From NCBI RefSeq assembly GCF_946479715.1, contig NZ_CAMLHF010000202.1, positions 1-9,938 of the forward strand: 9,938 bases of DNA, given 5' to 3'. The DNA is from an uncultured Pedobacter sp. GTDB lineage: Bacteria; Bacteroidota; Bacteroidia; Sphingobacteriales; Sphingobacteriaceae. Shown piece after piece: positions 1 through 7,357 of this stretch (position 1 is its first letter; the number at the start of each line of letters is the position of its first letter). A program made the position numbers and the translations under genes. Under the pieces are notes generated by a model. The model made no database searches. It was given only the letters and a program-made list of their open reading frames with translations, and had not been told where the DNA came from.

Positions 1-1733
1 GATCCGAAGGTAACTTTGATTTTAGCCTGTCGGCTGATAAAGCATTTCAACCATATGTTTATAATGAGGTTACTAAAAGTGTGATTATTTCTCCTGCCAG
101 ATTAAGAGATCAAAGGCAGAACACGCTTTACTGGGCTTTAAAAAACTATGCAAACTACAACAAAACCTTTGGTAAGCACAGCTTGGGAGCAACGTTGGGC
201 CATGAAGCACAACGCTCAACTTATGATATGATCAGTGGTAGAAGAGATAACCTGAAATTAAATATTCCGAACCTGAATGCGGGTGATGGAGGCGATACAC
301 AGGATATTCAGGCAAACGCTTCTACCTGGAGTATGGAATCTGTGTTTGCCAGGTTAAATTATACGTTTGATAACCGCTATGCCATCAGTGGAACAATAAG
401 AAGAGATGGTTCATCAAATTTTGGTGCAGGTCAGAAATGGGGAACATTTCCGGCAGTTTCGGCATCATGGACAGTAAGTAACGAATCTTTCTTAAAAGAA
501 AATAAATATATAAACTACTTGAAATTTAGGTTTGGCTATGGTGAAGTAGGTGGGCAGGATGCCGGAGGAGGAAATTTGTACTCATCAAACATTACTCTTT
601 TCGGAACTGCCCCCTTTGGTCCGGGTGGATTACCAGCCAACGTAGCCAATCCATTAATTACATGGCAGTCGGTTAATACCTATAATGGAGGTATAGACCT
701 TAGCACATGGAACAAAAAACTGGAGCTAAGCGTAGATTTTTATAAAAAAATAACCTCTAATATGATCTTGCCAACTCAGCTTGGCGCTTATTCTGGCTTG
801 GGTACTGCATGGAATGATATAAAAACTCCAATTACAAATGCGGGTAGAATGACAAATACCGGTGTTGATATCGGACTAACATCTTACAACATTCAGAACA
901 ACAATTTTTCATGGAAAACCAATATCATCTTTAGCAGATACAAAAACATCTTAAACAAAATGAATCAGGCTGATGCCACTATACCGGGTATGTTTGATGA
1001 GTACGGAACAAAATCTTTGGTAACGTTATCTCAGCAAGGCCGGCCGCTTGGGGCGTTCTATGGCTACGTTACAGATGGCTTGTTCAGATCGCAGGAAGAA
1101 TTAAACAATGGTATCGATTATGGTTTGGCTGTAGCACCTGGTAGCTTATGGTTGGGTGATGTAAGATTTAAAGATCTTAATGGCGATAAGGTAGTTAATG
1201 ATAAGGATGTTACTGTAATTGGTAATCCTAATCCTGATTTTACTTATGGCTTTACCAATACCTTTAGCTATAAAGGAATAGACCTTTCTATATTTATTTA
1301 TGGTAGCCAGGGTGGCGATATTTTTAACTACAGTCGTCGCCAAACAGAGTCATTAAGCTCACCGTATGCCAACCAGCTTACTTCAGTTTTAAATAGATAT
1401 AGCGCGAGTAATCCAAATGGCGATTTGCCAAGATACAACCAATGGCACAACAACAACTCCAGAATATCCGACAGGTATATTGAGGATGGATCTTACCTGA
1501 GGATACAAAACGTAGCATTGGGTTATAACTTGCCAAAATCTTTAATTAACAAGATAAAAGTAAACAATGCCAGATTTTATGTATCAGTACAGAATCTATA
1601 CACATTTACAAACTATTCTGGTTACGACCCGGAGCTGGGTGCACTTAACAACAACATCAGGTTCATGAATATTGACAATGGTCATTATCCGGTTCCAAGA
1701 ACATTTACAATTGGAACTAACATCGAATTCTAA
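1..1733 (+). CDS. SusC/RagA-family TonB-linked outer membrane transporter, 5' partial
   Basis: This is the C-terminal 576 residues of a SusC-type TonB-dependent receptor. The reading frame is open from base 3, so the GTG at 81 is internal and the real start lies beyond the window; full-length family members are usually around 1000 residues. What remains is beta-barrel. Typical SusC landmarks are the RYIEDGSYLRIQNVALGY segment near bases 1470-1530, the NLYTFTNYSGYDPE segment near 1593-1635, and a terminal Phe (GTNIEF) as expected for an outer-membrane barrel. The plug, the TonB box and any carboxypeptidase-like extension are missing. SusC proteins import oligosaccharides (or peptides in some systems) across the outer membrane with a SusD lid. 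The SusD gene follows after 18 nt, so the two form an operon. Family assignment is certain; the substrate cannot be read from the sequence. Confidence 0.96.
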   Translation, partial: SEGNFDFSLSADKAFQPYVYNEVTKSVIISPARLRDQRQNTLYWALKNYANYNKTFGKHSLGATLGHEAQRSTYDMISGRRDNLKLNIPNLNAGDGGDTQDIQANASTWSMESVFARLNYTFDNRYAISGTIRRDGSSNFGAGQKWGTFPAVSASWTVSNESFLKENKYINYLKFRFGYGEVGGQDAGGGNLYSSNITLFGTAPFGPGGLPANVANPLITWQSVNTYNGGIDLSTWNKKLELSVDFYKKITSNMILPTQLGAYSGLGTAWNDIKTPITNAGRMTNTGVDIGLTSYNIQNNNFSWKTNIIFSRYKNILNKMNQADATIPGMFDEYGTKSLVTLSQQGRPLGAFYGYVTDGLFRSQEELNNGIDYGLAVAPGSLWLGDVRFKDLNGDKVVNDKDVTVIGNPNPDFTYGFTNTFSYKGIDLSIFIYGSQGGDIFNYSRRQTESLSSPYANQLTSVLNRYSASNPNGDLPRYNQWHNNNSRISDRYIEDGSYLRIQNVALGYNLPKSLINKIKVNNARFYVSVQNLYTFTNYSGYDPELGALNNNIRFMNIDNGHYPVPRTFTIGTNIEF

Positions 1734-1751
1734 CCTCTAAAAATTAAAGTA

Positions 1752-3350
1752 ATGAAAACTAATATTATCATCATACTTTTTGCAGCCGCTTTAGTTGGGG
1801 TTTCCTGTAAAAAGAGCTTTCTGGATAATCCCTCAGAAACGGGGCCAACAACAGAAAATTATTATACCACAGCATCCGAGGTAAACGGAGCTACCGGGCT
1901 TTTATACAATTCGGTATGGAACGACTGGTCTGACAAAGCTTTTATATCGGTAGGCGATGTTCTTGGAGGTACTGTAACCGGTGTTCAGGGCAATGCACAA
2001 TACAATTCATTTTATAATTTTAACATACAAAGTACCGATGGATTGGTGATGGATACATGGAAGTCGTGCTATAAAGCTGCCGGACAAGCTTCGGTACTTA
2101 TCCATGCTTTTATGGAAAAAAAGGGACAGGTATCTGATCCGGCATATCTTGATGTGGGTATTGCTGAAGCCAAGTTTATCCGCGGATTCGCTTATTTTTA
2201 TATAGGCCGTGCTTTTGGTGATGCGCCAATTGTAGAAAATCCGGTTGAGCTAACCAAAGAAGGTGCACCGCTTACACCAAGGTATCTTCAAAAAGATGTG
2301 TTGAATTTTGCACTCGAAGACCTAAAGTTTGCAGAAGAAAACCTGCCGGAGGTAGCTACCCAGGATGGTCGTGTTAACAAATACTCGGCAAAAGGGATGA
2401 TGGCCAAAATTTATCTTTACCTAAAGGATTACGAAAATGCCAGGGTAAAAGCCAAAGAGGTTATGGATTATGCTTTATCGACTCAAAGGATTGGTTTAAA
2501 TCCTGACTTTCAGGGCATGTTTACCTCATCAGATATAGCCAACAAAAACAACAAAGAAATGTTGTTTTCATTAAGGTGGTTAGCCTCCATGGGATGGAAT
2601 GGTGGAAACAGGTATATGCTTTATGTAGGGCCTCAACCGCTGTTAAAACCAAAACCAACCGGTGGAAATGGTTATTCGGCAGTAGTACCGTCGTTCGATA
2701 TGCTAAATACATCAACAGGTTATGCAACAGGTGATTTAAGAAAGGGGTGGTCGGTAATGCAGCAGGGTTTTCATAACCCAAATTGGATTAATGATAATTT
2801 CCCTAATGGATTTACATATGATACTACAGGAATAACCAGCGATTTTAAAATTCAAACAGGAACTCGCTCCAGTATTCAGAAATATGTAGTAGGGCCTAAC
2901 AGAAGCACTGAAGTAGTTACTTCTGATAGTCATAACAGCATCTCAACTTATATTTTACGCTATGCTGATGTACTGTTAATTTACGCTGAGGCTGTACTTG
3001 CAGGCGGAGGTTCTACCAGTGATGCAACTGCCCTGGGTGCATTTAATCAGGTACATAATCGTGCCGGGTTAGTAAGTGCAACCAGCATCACTCTTGATGA
3101 TATTTTGCATGAACGTAAAGTAGAGTTTGCATTTGAAGGCGATTACTGGTTTGACATCCAAAGACAAGGATTTGCTAAAGCGCAACAGATGATAGCGGCA
3201 CAAGAGCGTGGAACAGTAGGTGGCAACGGGCAGTTAACCAGTTTTAAAGCTACGCTTAGTTCGGCAAAACAGCTGTACCTTCCGGTACCGCAACCAGAAA
3301 CAGTTATTAATCCATTGCTGCTTGAACCTGCAGTAGCTTATTATAAATAG
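1752..3350 (+). CDS. SusD/RagB-family nutrient-binding outer membrane lipoprotein
   Basis: A complete 532-residue SusD homologue, of normal length for the family. It begins with a lipoprotein signal peptide: Lys2, a hydrophobic stretch, then VGVSC with the acylated Cys at residue 19. Family landmarks are the AKFIRGFAYFYIGRAFGDAPI segment (about 140-160, from the TPR-containing part), LRYADVLLIYAEAVL (402-416) and RKVEFAFEGDYWFDIQRQ (455-472). SusD proteins sit on the cell surface as a hinged lid on SusC and bind the incoming ligand. The start is the first ATG after the susC-like stop, in an A-rich leader without a clear Shine-Dalgarno, as is normal in Bacteroidota. The stop is 2 nt before the next gene. 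Glycan import is the usual role of such pairs; the specific ligand is unknown. Confidence 0.97.
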   Translation: MKTNIIIILFAAALVGVSCKKSFLDNPSETGPTTENYYTTASEVNGATGLLYNSVWNDWSDKAFISVGDVLGGTVTGVQGNAQYNSFYNFNIQSTDGLVMDTWKSCYKAAGQASVLIHAFMEKKGQVSDPAYLDVGIAEAKFIRGFAYFYIGRAFGDAPIVENPVELTKEGAPLTPRYLQKDVLNFALEDLKFAEENLPEVATQDGRVNKYSAKGMMAKIYLYLKDYENARVKAKEVMDYALSTQRIGLNPDFQGMFTSSDIANKNNKEMLFSLRWLASMGWNGGNRYMLYVGPQPLLKPKPTGGNGYSAVVPSFDMLNTSTGYATGDLRKGWSVMQQGFHNPNWINDNFPNGFTYDTTGITSDFKIQTGTRSSIQKYVVGPNRSTEVVTSDSHNSISTYILRYADVLLIYAEAVLAGGGSTSDATALGAFNQVHNRAGLVSATSITLDDILHERKVEFAFEGDYWFDIQRQGFAKAQQMIAAQERGTVGGNGQLTSFKATLSSAKQLYLPVPQPETVINPLLLEPAVAYYK

Positions 3351-3352
3351 AT

Positions 3353-4414
3353 ATGAAAACTATTAAAAATCTAAAGATATTCCTGCTGGCATGTATGGCA
3401 GGAGCATTAACCATAGCAGGCTGCACAAAAGAAGAGCAGTCGAACAGCAAAGCATCCAATAGTCCGGTGGCCAATAAGCTTGATCCGGAGAGGGCGAGCG
3501 GAAATACTGTACTCACCTTAACCGGAAGCGGCCTTGGCGATATGACCAGTATTGTTTTTGAAAAAGGGAATGTACCTGCTTCATTTAACCCGACGCTAAA
3601 TACAGATAATGCATTGATATTTAGAGTGCCCGATACTGCAAATGGGGGTGCCCAAAACATCATTTTAACGAACAGACTTGGAGTTCAGCTAAAAGTGCCA
3701 TTTAATGTTGTTGCATTGCCTTTGGTAAATACTGCCTCTAACTATAACTTTATTGAAGGCACAGAAATTACCCTGGTTGGAAACAATCTGGAGGACGTAA
3801 CCAATATAAGTCTGGATGGCGCAGCGGCCGAGGCCAGTATCGTATCTCAATCCAAAAAAGAACTGGTAATTAAAATGCCTGCAACTATGGTAAACAGCGC
3901 AAAACTAATACTTACCAACTCTACGGGGCCAATTACTACTAGTCAGGTATTTGTGAATCTGGATAAAGCCTATAAGATCTTTACAGACGATTATGGTAAT
4001 GGTTTCGAAAACGGATCATGGGGTCCGGCTTCAATATCAACCGATTTTGCCAAAAGCGGAACCAAATCCTTTAAAGCAGGATATAACAAAGGAAACTGGA
4101 GTGCAGATGGTTTTGCAAACTGGAATGGTGTAGCCCCTATGCCAGAGTATAATTATTTGTCGTTCTGGGTTAAGGGAGCTTCGGCCGACCATACACTTTA
4201 TGTAACAGGCGATGCAAGGGCAGGCGGGTATGGAAATTCAGATAGAAGTGTTCCAATAATAGTGCCTGCTAATGTATGGACTTACTTTAAAATCCCGATG
4301 ACAACACTTGAACTTTGGAAAAAAGGTCCGATGAAACAATTAGGCTTCTGGATAGAAGGCCCTGAAAAACAAGACGAAAGTTTTTACTTCGATGATGTGA
4401 TCCTTGTAAAATAA
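3353..4414 (+). CDS. surface glycan-binding-type lipoprotein with two IPT/TIG-like domains
   Basis: A 353-residue predicted surface lipoprotein. The signal peptide ends in TIAGC, with the lipid-carrying Cys at residue 24. Residues about 36-122 and 123-204 read as two immunoglobulin-like IPT/TIG repeats; each carries the pattern of hydrophobic strands plus a G-N/S-x-L turn (LTGSGLGDMTSIVF, LVGNNLEDVTNISL). Residues about 208-353 look like a jelly-roll carbohydrate-binding module: paired SGTKSFKAGY and YNYLSFWVKG strands, many aromatic residues (Trp249, Trp257, Trp272, Trp309, Trp322, Trp333), and the closing ESFYFDDVILVK strand common in such modules. No catalytic motif was recognised. The gene starts 2 nt after the SusD stop and ends the operon before a terminator, the position where SusE/SusF-like glycan-binding proteins usually sit. 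The likely job is catching glycan at the surface; this is inferred from domains and context. Confidence 0.82.
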   Translation: MKTIKNLKIFLLACMAGALTIAGCTKEEQSNSKASNSPVANKLDPERASGNTVLTLTGSGLGDMTSIVFEKGNVPASFNPTLNTDNALIFRVPDTANGGAQNIILTNRLGVQLKVPFNVVALPLVNTASNYNFIEGTEITLVGNNLEDVTNISLDGAAAEASIVSQSKKELVIKMPATMVNSAKLILTNSTGPITTSQVFVNLDKAYKIFTDDYGNGFENGSWGPASISTDFAKSGTKSFKAGYNKGNWSADGFANWNGVAPMPEYNYLSFWVKGASADHTLYVTGDARAGGYGNSDRSVPIIVPANVWTYFKIPMTTLELWKKGPMKQLGFWIEGPEKQDESFYFDDVILVK

Positions 4415-4441
4415 AAACACACTTAAACCAATTATAATTTA

Positions 4442-4469
4442 AAAAGCCAGGTCATCCGACCTGGCTTTT
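4442..4469 (+). terminator. rho-independent terminator after the SusCD operon
   Basis: A perfect 12-bp stem (AAAAGCCAGGTC / GACCTGGCTTTT) closes a 4-nt loop, ATCC. The 3' arm ends in TTTT and is followed by more AT-rich sequence. It lies 27 nt after the stop of the surface lipoprotein gene. The A-rich 5' and T-rich 3' flanks make it nearly symmetrical, though no gene on the - strand reaches it. It separates the nutrient-uptake operon from the encapsulin operon. Confidence 0.9.
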
Positions 4470-4500
4470 AAATTTTAAACAAAACTCAGACGAGCTAACA

Positions 4501-4596
4501 AATTTCGATTAGAAATTGTGTATGATTTGACTAAGGTAAAACTATTTTATTAAATAGTCTACTAATTCTGTAGAATTAATATATAAATTATATATT
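4501..4596. repeat. series of four inverted repeats upstream of the encapsulin gene
   Basis: Four perfect inverted repeats lie in under 100 bp: 4501-4517 (AATTTC, 5-nt gap, GAAATT), 4541-4558 (ACTATTT, 4-nt gap, AAATAGT), 4563-4578 (TAATTC, 4-nt gap, GAATTA) and 4578-4596 (AATATATAA, 1-nt centre, TTATATATT). The region is very AT-rich, so some of this symmetry will arise by chance, but 7-bp and 9-bp perfect arms close together are suggestive of operator sites. None is followed by a terminator-like T tract. No binding protein can be named from the sequence. Confidence 0.45.
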
Positions 4597-4598
4597 TA
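4567..4598 (+). promoter_or_regulatory. candidate Bacteroidota sigma promoter for the encapsulin operon
   Basis: TATATTTA at 4591-4598 matches the Bacteroidota -7 element TAnnTTTG at all but the last base. TCTG at 4567-4570 matches the -33 element TTTG at three of four bases. The 20-nt spacing is right for this class. Transcription would begin near 4604, leaving a leader of about 50 nt before the ATG at 4653. The -7 box lies inside the 9-bp inverted repeat, which would suit a repressor site. AT-rich DNA yields such matches easily, so this is only a candidate. Confidence 0.35.
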
Positions 4599-4652
4599 GA
4601 AAGGATTATTTAAAGTAATAGATCCATTTATACATAATTAATTAAACAAATC

Positions 4653-5576
4653 ATGGCAGAAAAATTAAATCCAACACAAACCGCATTAGGTGATGTTGCC
4701 GCAAGGCCTCTGGCTATTGCAACCCGTACTGTACCACAGGCATCATTTATTACTCCAAGATGGTTGCCTCATCTCTTAAGCTGGACGCCCGTAGAGTCGG
4801 GGATTTACAGAGTGAACAAAGTAAAAGAAGGGGAATCAGTTGATGTAGATTGCTCCAATAGAGATGAACGTGTATTGCCTAACACATTTGTAGATTATGT
4901 AGCACAGCCACGTGAGTATCTGCTTAGTGCAGTAAATACCGTGCTTGATGTCCATACCCGGGTTTCCGATTTGTATAGCAAACCTTACAACCAGATCAGT
5001 GAGCAATTGCGCCTTACTATTGAAGCAATTAAAGAGCGTCAGGAAAGCGAACTGATCAATAATAAAGAATACGGTTTGTTGCACAGCATTGTACCTTCTC
5101 AGCGTATTTCTACACGTTCAGGTGCACCAACACCAGATGATCTGGATGAGTTGATCACTAAAGTATGGAAAGAGCCCGGATTCTTCCTCCTTCATCCATT
5201 AGCCGTTGCTGCCTTTGGCAGAGAGTGCACACGCAGAGGCGTACCACCACCAACGGTTTCTTTGTTCGGTTCTCAGTTCATCACCTGGAGAGGAATTCCC
5301 TTAATCCCTTCCGACAAGGTGCCTATCGAAAATAACAAAAGTAAAATATTGCTCATCAGAACAGGAGAGAGCCGTCAGGGTGTGGTTGGTTTATATCAAC
5401 CAGATCTTCCCGGTGAACAATCTCCTGGTTTATCAGTGCGTTTTATGGGCATCAATGAAAAAGCAATTGCTTCTTATCTGGTATCTCTTTATTGCTCTCT
5501 GGCAGTTTTGGTTGATGATGCCATTGCTGTACTCGACGATGTTGAAATTAATAAATATCATGAATATAAATACTAG
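4653..5576 (+). CDS. family 2A encapsulin nanocompartment shell protein (SrpI-like)
   Basis: A 307-residue HK97-fold shell protein of encapsulin family 2A, related to cyanobacterial SrpI and mycobacterial major membrane protein I. The N-terminal arm (about 1-40, including PRWLPHLLSWTPVESGIYRV) is characteristic of family 2. A long charged helix at about 103-137 should be the HK97 spine helix. The C-terminal half holds the conserved TWRGIPLIPSDK (211-222) and RTGESRQGVVGLYQPDLPG (236-254) segments, then a long hydrophobic to acidic run (268-300). There is no cyclic-nucleotide-binding insert, which separates it from family 2B. Family 2A shells assemble as closed icosahedral (60-mer) particles in the cytoplasm and enclose a cysteine desulfurase; that enzyme is encoded 3 nt downstream. 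The ATG at 4653 fits the conserved N-terminus; its leader is A-rich without a Shine-Dalgarno. Absence of portal, protease and tail genes rules against a prophage. Confidence 0.93.
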   Translation: MAEKLNPTQTALGDVAARPLAIATRTVPQASFITPRWLPHLLSWTPVESGIYRVNKVKEGESVDVDCSNRDERVLPNTFVDYVAQPREYLLSAVNTVLDVHTRVSDLYSKPYNQISEQLRLTIEAIKERQESELINNKEYGLLHSIVPSQRISTRSGAPTPDDLDELITKVWKEPGFFLLHPLAVAAFGRECTRRGVPPPTVSLFGSQFITWRGIPLIPSDKVPIENNKSKILLIRTGESRQGVVGLYQPDLPGEQSPGLSVRFMGINEKAIASYLVSLYCSLAVLVDDAIAVLDDVEINKYHEYKY

Positions 5577-5579
5577 GTT

Positions 5580-6029
5580 ATGAGTGGTACAATTAATGGT
5601 CCGAATGGACTGCCAGATGTACATCTCTTAGAGAAACTGGCAAATGAACTTTTTTTCTCAGCCCCCGGGGGGCAGGATAAACCTCAATCTTCACCTTCGG
5701 CAATTAATCAGGGAAATTCTGTGGATCTGCTGGATCCACAAACAAGTTTGCCGGATGCCAACAACCTGGGGCTTGGCCATGTGCCTGCCTCCACACATGG
5801 AAGCGGGGGGATTTCACCGGGTGTTAAATCAGCGAATGCCCTGCCATTTGAAAACGATAGACCCTTTGAGAAAGAATTGAGCAAGGCCCTGGCTGCAGTT
5901 AATGTTTACAGTCCTTCTTCCCAATTGCCATTTACACCTTCAGCAGTTTTGGGAGAACATTCATATTATTTCTCTTCTGCAGAAAAGCTTGCCAAAGGAG
6001 ACTATCGGGGAATAACCGGCCAATCTTAC
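5580..6029 (+). other. cargo-loading (targeting) region of the cysteine desulfurase
   Basis: This codes for residues 1-150, the part of the desulfurase with no counterpart in housekeeping SufS. It has two Pro/Ser/Gly/Asn-rich stretches (about 27-87 and 107-126). Between them sit three short segments that look helical or conserved: LPDVHLLEKLANELFF (11-26), a segment with FENDRPFEKELSKAL (90-104), and EHSYYFSSAEKLAKGDY (126-142). Spaced motifs in a flexible tail fit multivalent docking on the inner shell wall, the arrangement known for family 2A cargo. Which motif contacts the shell cannot be read from the sequence. Confidence 0.75.
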
Positions 6030-7262
6030 CCTGCATTTAACGTAAACATTGTTCGTAACGATTTCCCAATCCTTTCAGAGTATGTAAACGGAAAACCCCT
6101 GGTTTGGTTGGACAATGCTGCAACCACCCAAAAACCGCGACAGGTAATAGAAAGGTTAAGTTATTTTTATACACATGAAAATTCCAACATACATCGTGCT
6201 GCCCACGAACTAGCTGCCCGTTCTACCGATGCTTATGAAGCAGCAAGACAGAAGATACAGCACTTTATAAATGCCAGATCAGCAAATGAAGTGGTATTTG
6301 TACGCGGAACAACTGAGGCTATAAACCTTGTTGCAGATAGCTGGGGTGCCCAATATTTACAGGAAGGCGACGAAATTATCATCAGCCATTTGGAACATCA
6401 TGCCAATATAGTTCCCTGGCAGTTATTGGCCAAAAAGAAGAACCTAAAACTAAGAGTGATCCCGGTTGATGATGATGGTCAAGTTATTCTTGATGAATAT
6501 GCAAAATTGCTGAATCCAAGAACAAAGCTGGTTTCTTTCACTTTAGTATCTAATGCATTGGGAACGGTAACCCCTGCAAAGACAATTGTAGATATGGCTC
6601 ATGCTGTGGGAGCAAAAGTCCTTGCCGATGGCGCACAGTCTGTTTCTCACATTCGAACGGATGTACAATCACTTAATGCAGATTGGTTTGTGTTTTCTGG
6701 TCATAAAATTTTTGGACCTACGGGTATTGGCGTATTATATGGTAAGGAGGAATTGCTGAACAGTTCACAGCCTTATCAGGGTGGCGGCAATATGATTAAA
6801 GATGTAACTTTTGAGCATACCCAGTTTAATCCGGCACCTTCACTTTTTGAAGCAGGAACAGGTAATATTGCGGATGCAGTTGGTTTAGGCGCAGCAATAG
6901 ATTATGTTCAAAAGATTGGGATTGATAACATTTACAACTATGAGCATTTTTTGTTAGGCTACGCAACAAAGCAGTTACAACAAATTCCAGGATTGCGCCT
7001 AATTGGAACGGCAGCTAATAAAACGAGTGTGCTTTCATTCGTATTAGATGGATTTACAACTACTGAAGTTGGTGAGGCATTAAGTAAAGAAGGTATTGCA
7101 GTAAGATCCGGCCATCATTGTGCCCAACCCATTCTGAGAAGGTTTGGACTGGAAGCAACGGTGCGACCATCTTTGGCATTCTATAACACCTGTGCAGAGA
7201 TTGATAAACTGGCTGATACGGTTAGCAGCTTAAAAAGCGGAAATCAATTTCGTGTAAGCTAG
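5580..7262 (+). CDS. encapsulin cargo: SufS-like cysteine desulfurase with N-terminal loading domain
   Basis: A 560-residue PLP-dependent group II cysteine desulfurase with an added N-terminal region. Residues about 155-555 form the enzyme: DNAATTQKP (178-186), RGTTEAIN (242-249), EHHANIVPW (272-280, His274 expected to stack on PLP), DGAQ (350-353), the Schiff-base Lys376 in SGHKIFGP, and the persulfide-forming Cys514 in SGHHCAQP. All key residues are present, so it should convert cysteine to alanine and enzyme-bound persulfide. Ordinary SufS is about 400 residues. Residues 1-150 are extra, rich in Pro, Ser, Gly and Asn, with short ordered-looking islands at 11-26, 88-106 and 127-142. In family 2A systems such a disordered N-terminal extension directs the enzyme into the shell. 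The gene starts 3 nt after the shell gene, so co-translation and 1:1 transcription are expected. Reported family 2A systems are linked to sulfur starvation and, in one bacterium, to storage of elemental sulfur; that role here is inferred. Confidence 0.94.
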   Translation: MSGTINGPNGLPDVHLLEKLANELFFSAPGGQDKPQSSPSAINQGNSVDLLDPQTSLPDANNLGLGHVPASTHGSGGISPGVKSANALPFENDRPFEKELSKALAAVNVYSPSSQLPFTPSAVLGEHSYYFSSAEKLAKGDYRGITGQSYPAFNVNIVRNDFPILSEYVNGKPLVWLDNAATTQKPRQVIERLSYFYTHENSNIHRAAHELAARSTDAYEAARQKIQHFINARSANEVVFVRGTTEAINLVADSWGAQYLQEGDEIIISHLEHHANIVPWQLLAKKKNLKLRVIPVDDDGQVILDEYAKLLNPRTKLVSFTLVSNALGTVTPAKTIVDMAHAVGAKVLADGAQSVSHIRTDVQSLNADWFVFSGHKIFGPTGIGVLYGKEELLNSSQPYQGGGNMIKDVTFEHTQFNPAPSLFEAGTGNIADAVGLGAAIDYVQKIGIDNIYNYEHFLLGYATKQLQQIPGLRLIGTAANKTSVLSFVLDGFTTTEVGEALSKEGIAVRSGHHCAQPILRRFGLEATVRPSLAFYNTCAEIDKLADTVSSLKSGNQFRVS

Positions 7263-7270
7263 CAGACCTG

Positions 7271-7308
7271 ATTGAGGCTGGTGTATAGGAAAGTATGCCA
7301 GCCTCAAT
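7271..7308 (+). terminator. stem-loop terminator of the encapsulin operon
   Basis: A perfect 11-bp stem (ATTGAGGCTGG / CCAGCCTCAAT) begins 8 nt after the desulfurase stop. The 16-nt loop can pair further through T-A and G-T pairs, leaving a small AGGAAA apical loop. The following TATTATTT is a weak T-rich tract, so termination is probable but perhaps incomplete. It marks the end of the two-gene operon. Confidence 0.75.
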
Positions 7309-7314
7309 TATTAT

Positions 7315-7340
7315 TTGGCTAAAACTACTATATTAGCCGA
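7315..7340 (+). repeat. second small inverted repeat before the 116-residue gene
   Basis: GGCTAA (7317-7322) pairs with TTAGCC (7333-7338) across a 10-nt loop; one wobble pair and one further T-A pair extend it to 8 bp. It lies just after the operon terminator and 17 nt before the next ATG. It could be leader structure of the next gene or part of a tandem termination region. Function is unassigned. Confidence 0.35.
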
Positions 7341-7357
7341 AGCAAGCAAACTATTAA

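Noticed and set aside
1..10. Left end (GATCCGAAGG) resembles the adapter start GATCGGAAGA.
   Set aside because: It differs at two of ten bases, does not continue into adapter sequence, and translates in frame with the SusC protein.
81..83. GTG as the start of the SusC gene.
   Set aside because: The same frame is open upstream to the window edge and encodes more barrel-like sequence, so this GTG is an internal valine.
3307..3663. A 118-codon open frame on the - strand.
   Set aside because: It lies opposite the SusD end and the lipoprotein start, both well supported, and its product looks like no known protein.
4653..5576. Prophage major capsid protein.
   Set aside because: The fold is HK97-like, but no phage genes are near and the cargo desulfurase with its extension follows directly, which is the family 2A signature.
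4653..5576. Family 2B encapsulin.
   Set aside because: The 307-residue length leaves no room for a cyclic-nucleotide-binding insert, and the cargo is a cysteine desulfurase.
5380..5624. Short open frames overlapping the shell gene end on both strands.
   Set aside because: They are shadows of the conserved encapsulin C-terminus and the start of the desulfurase.
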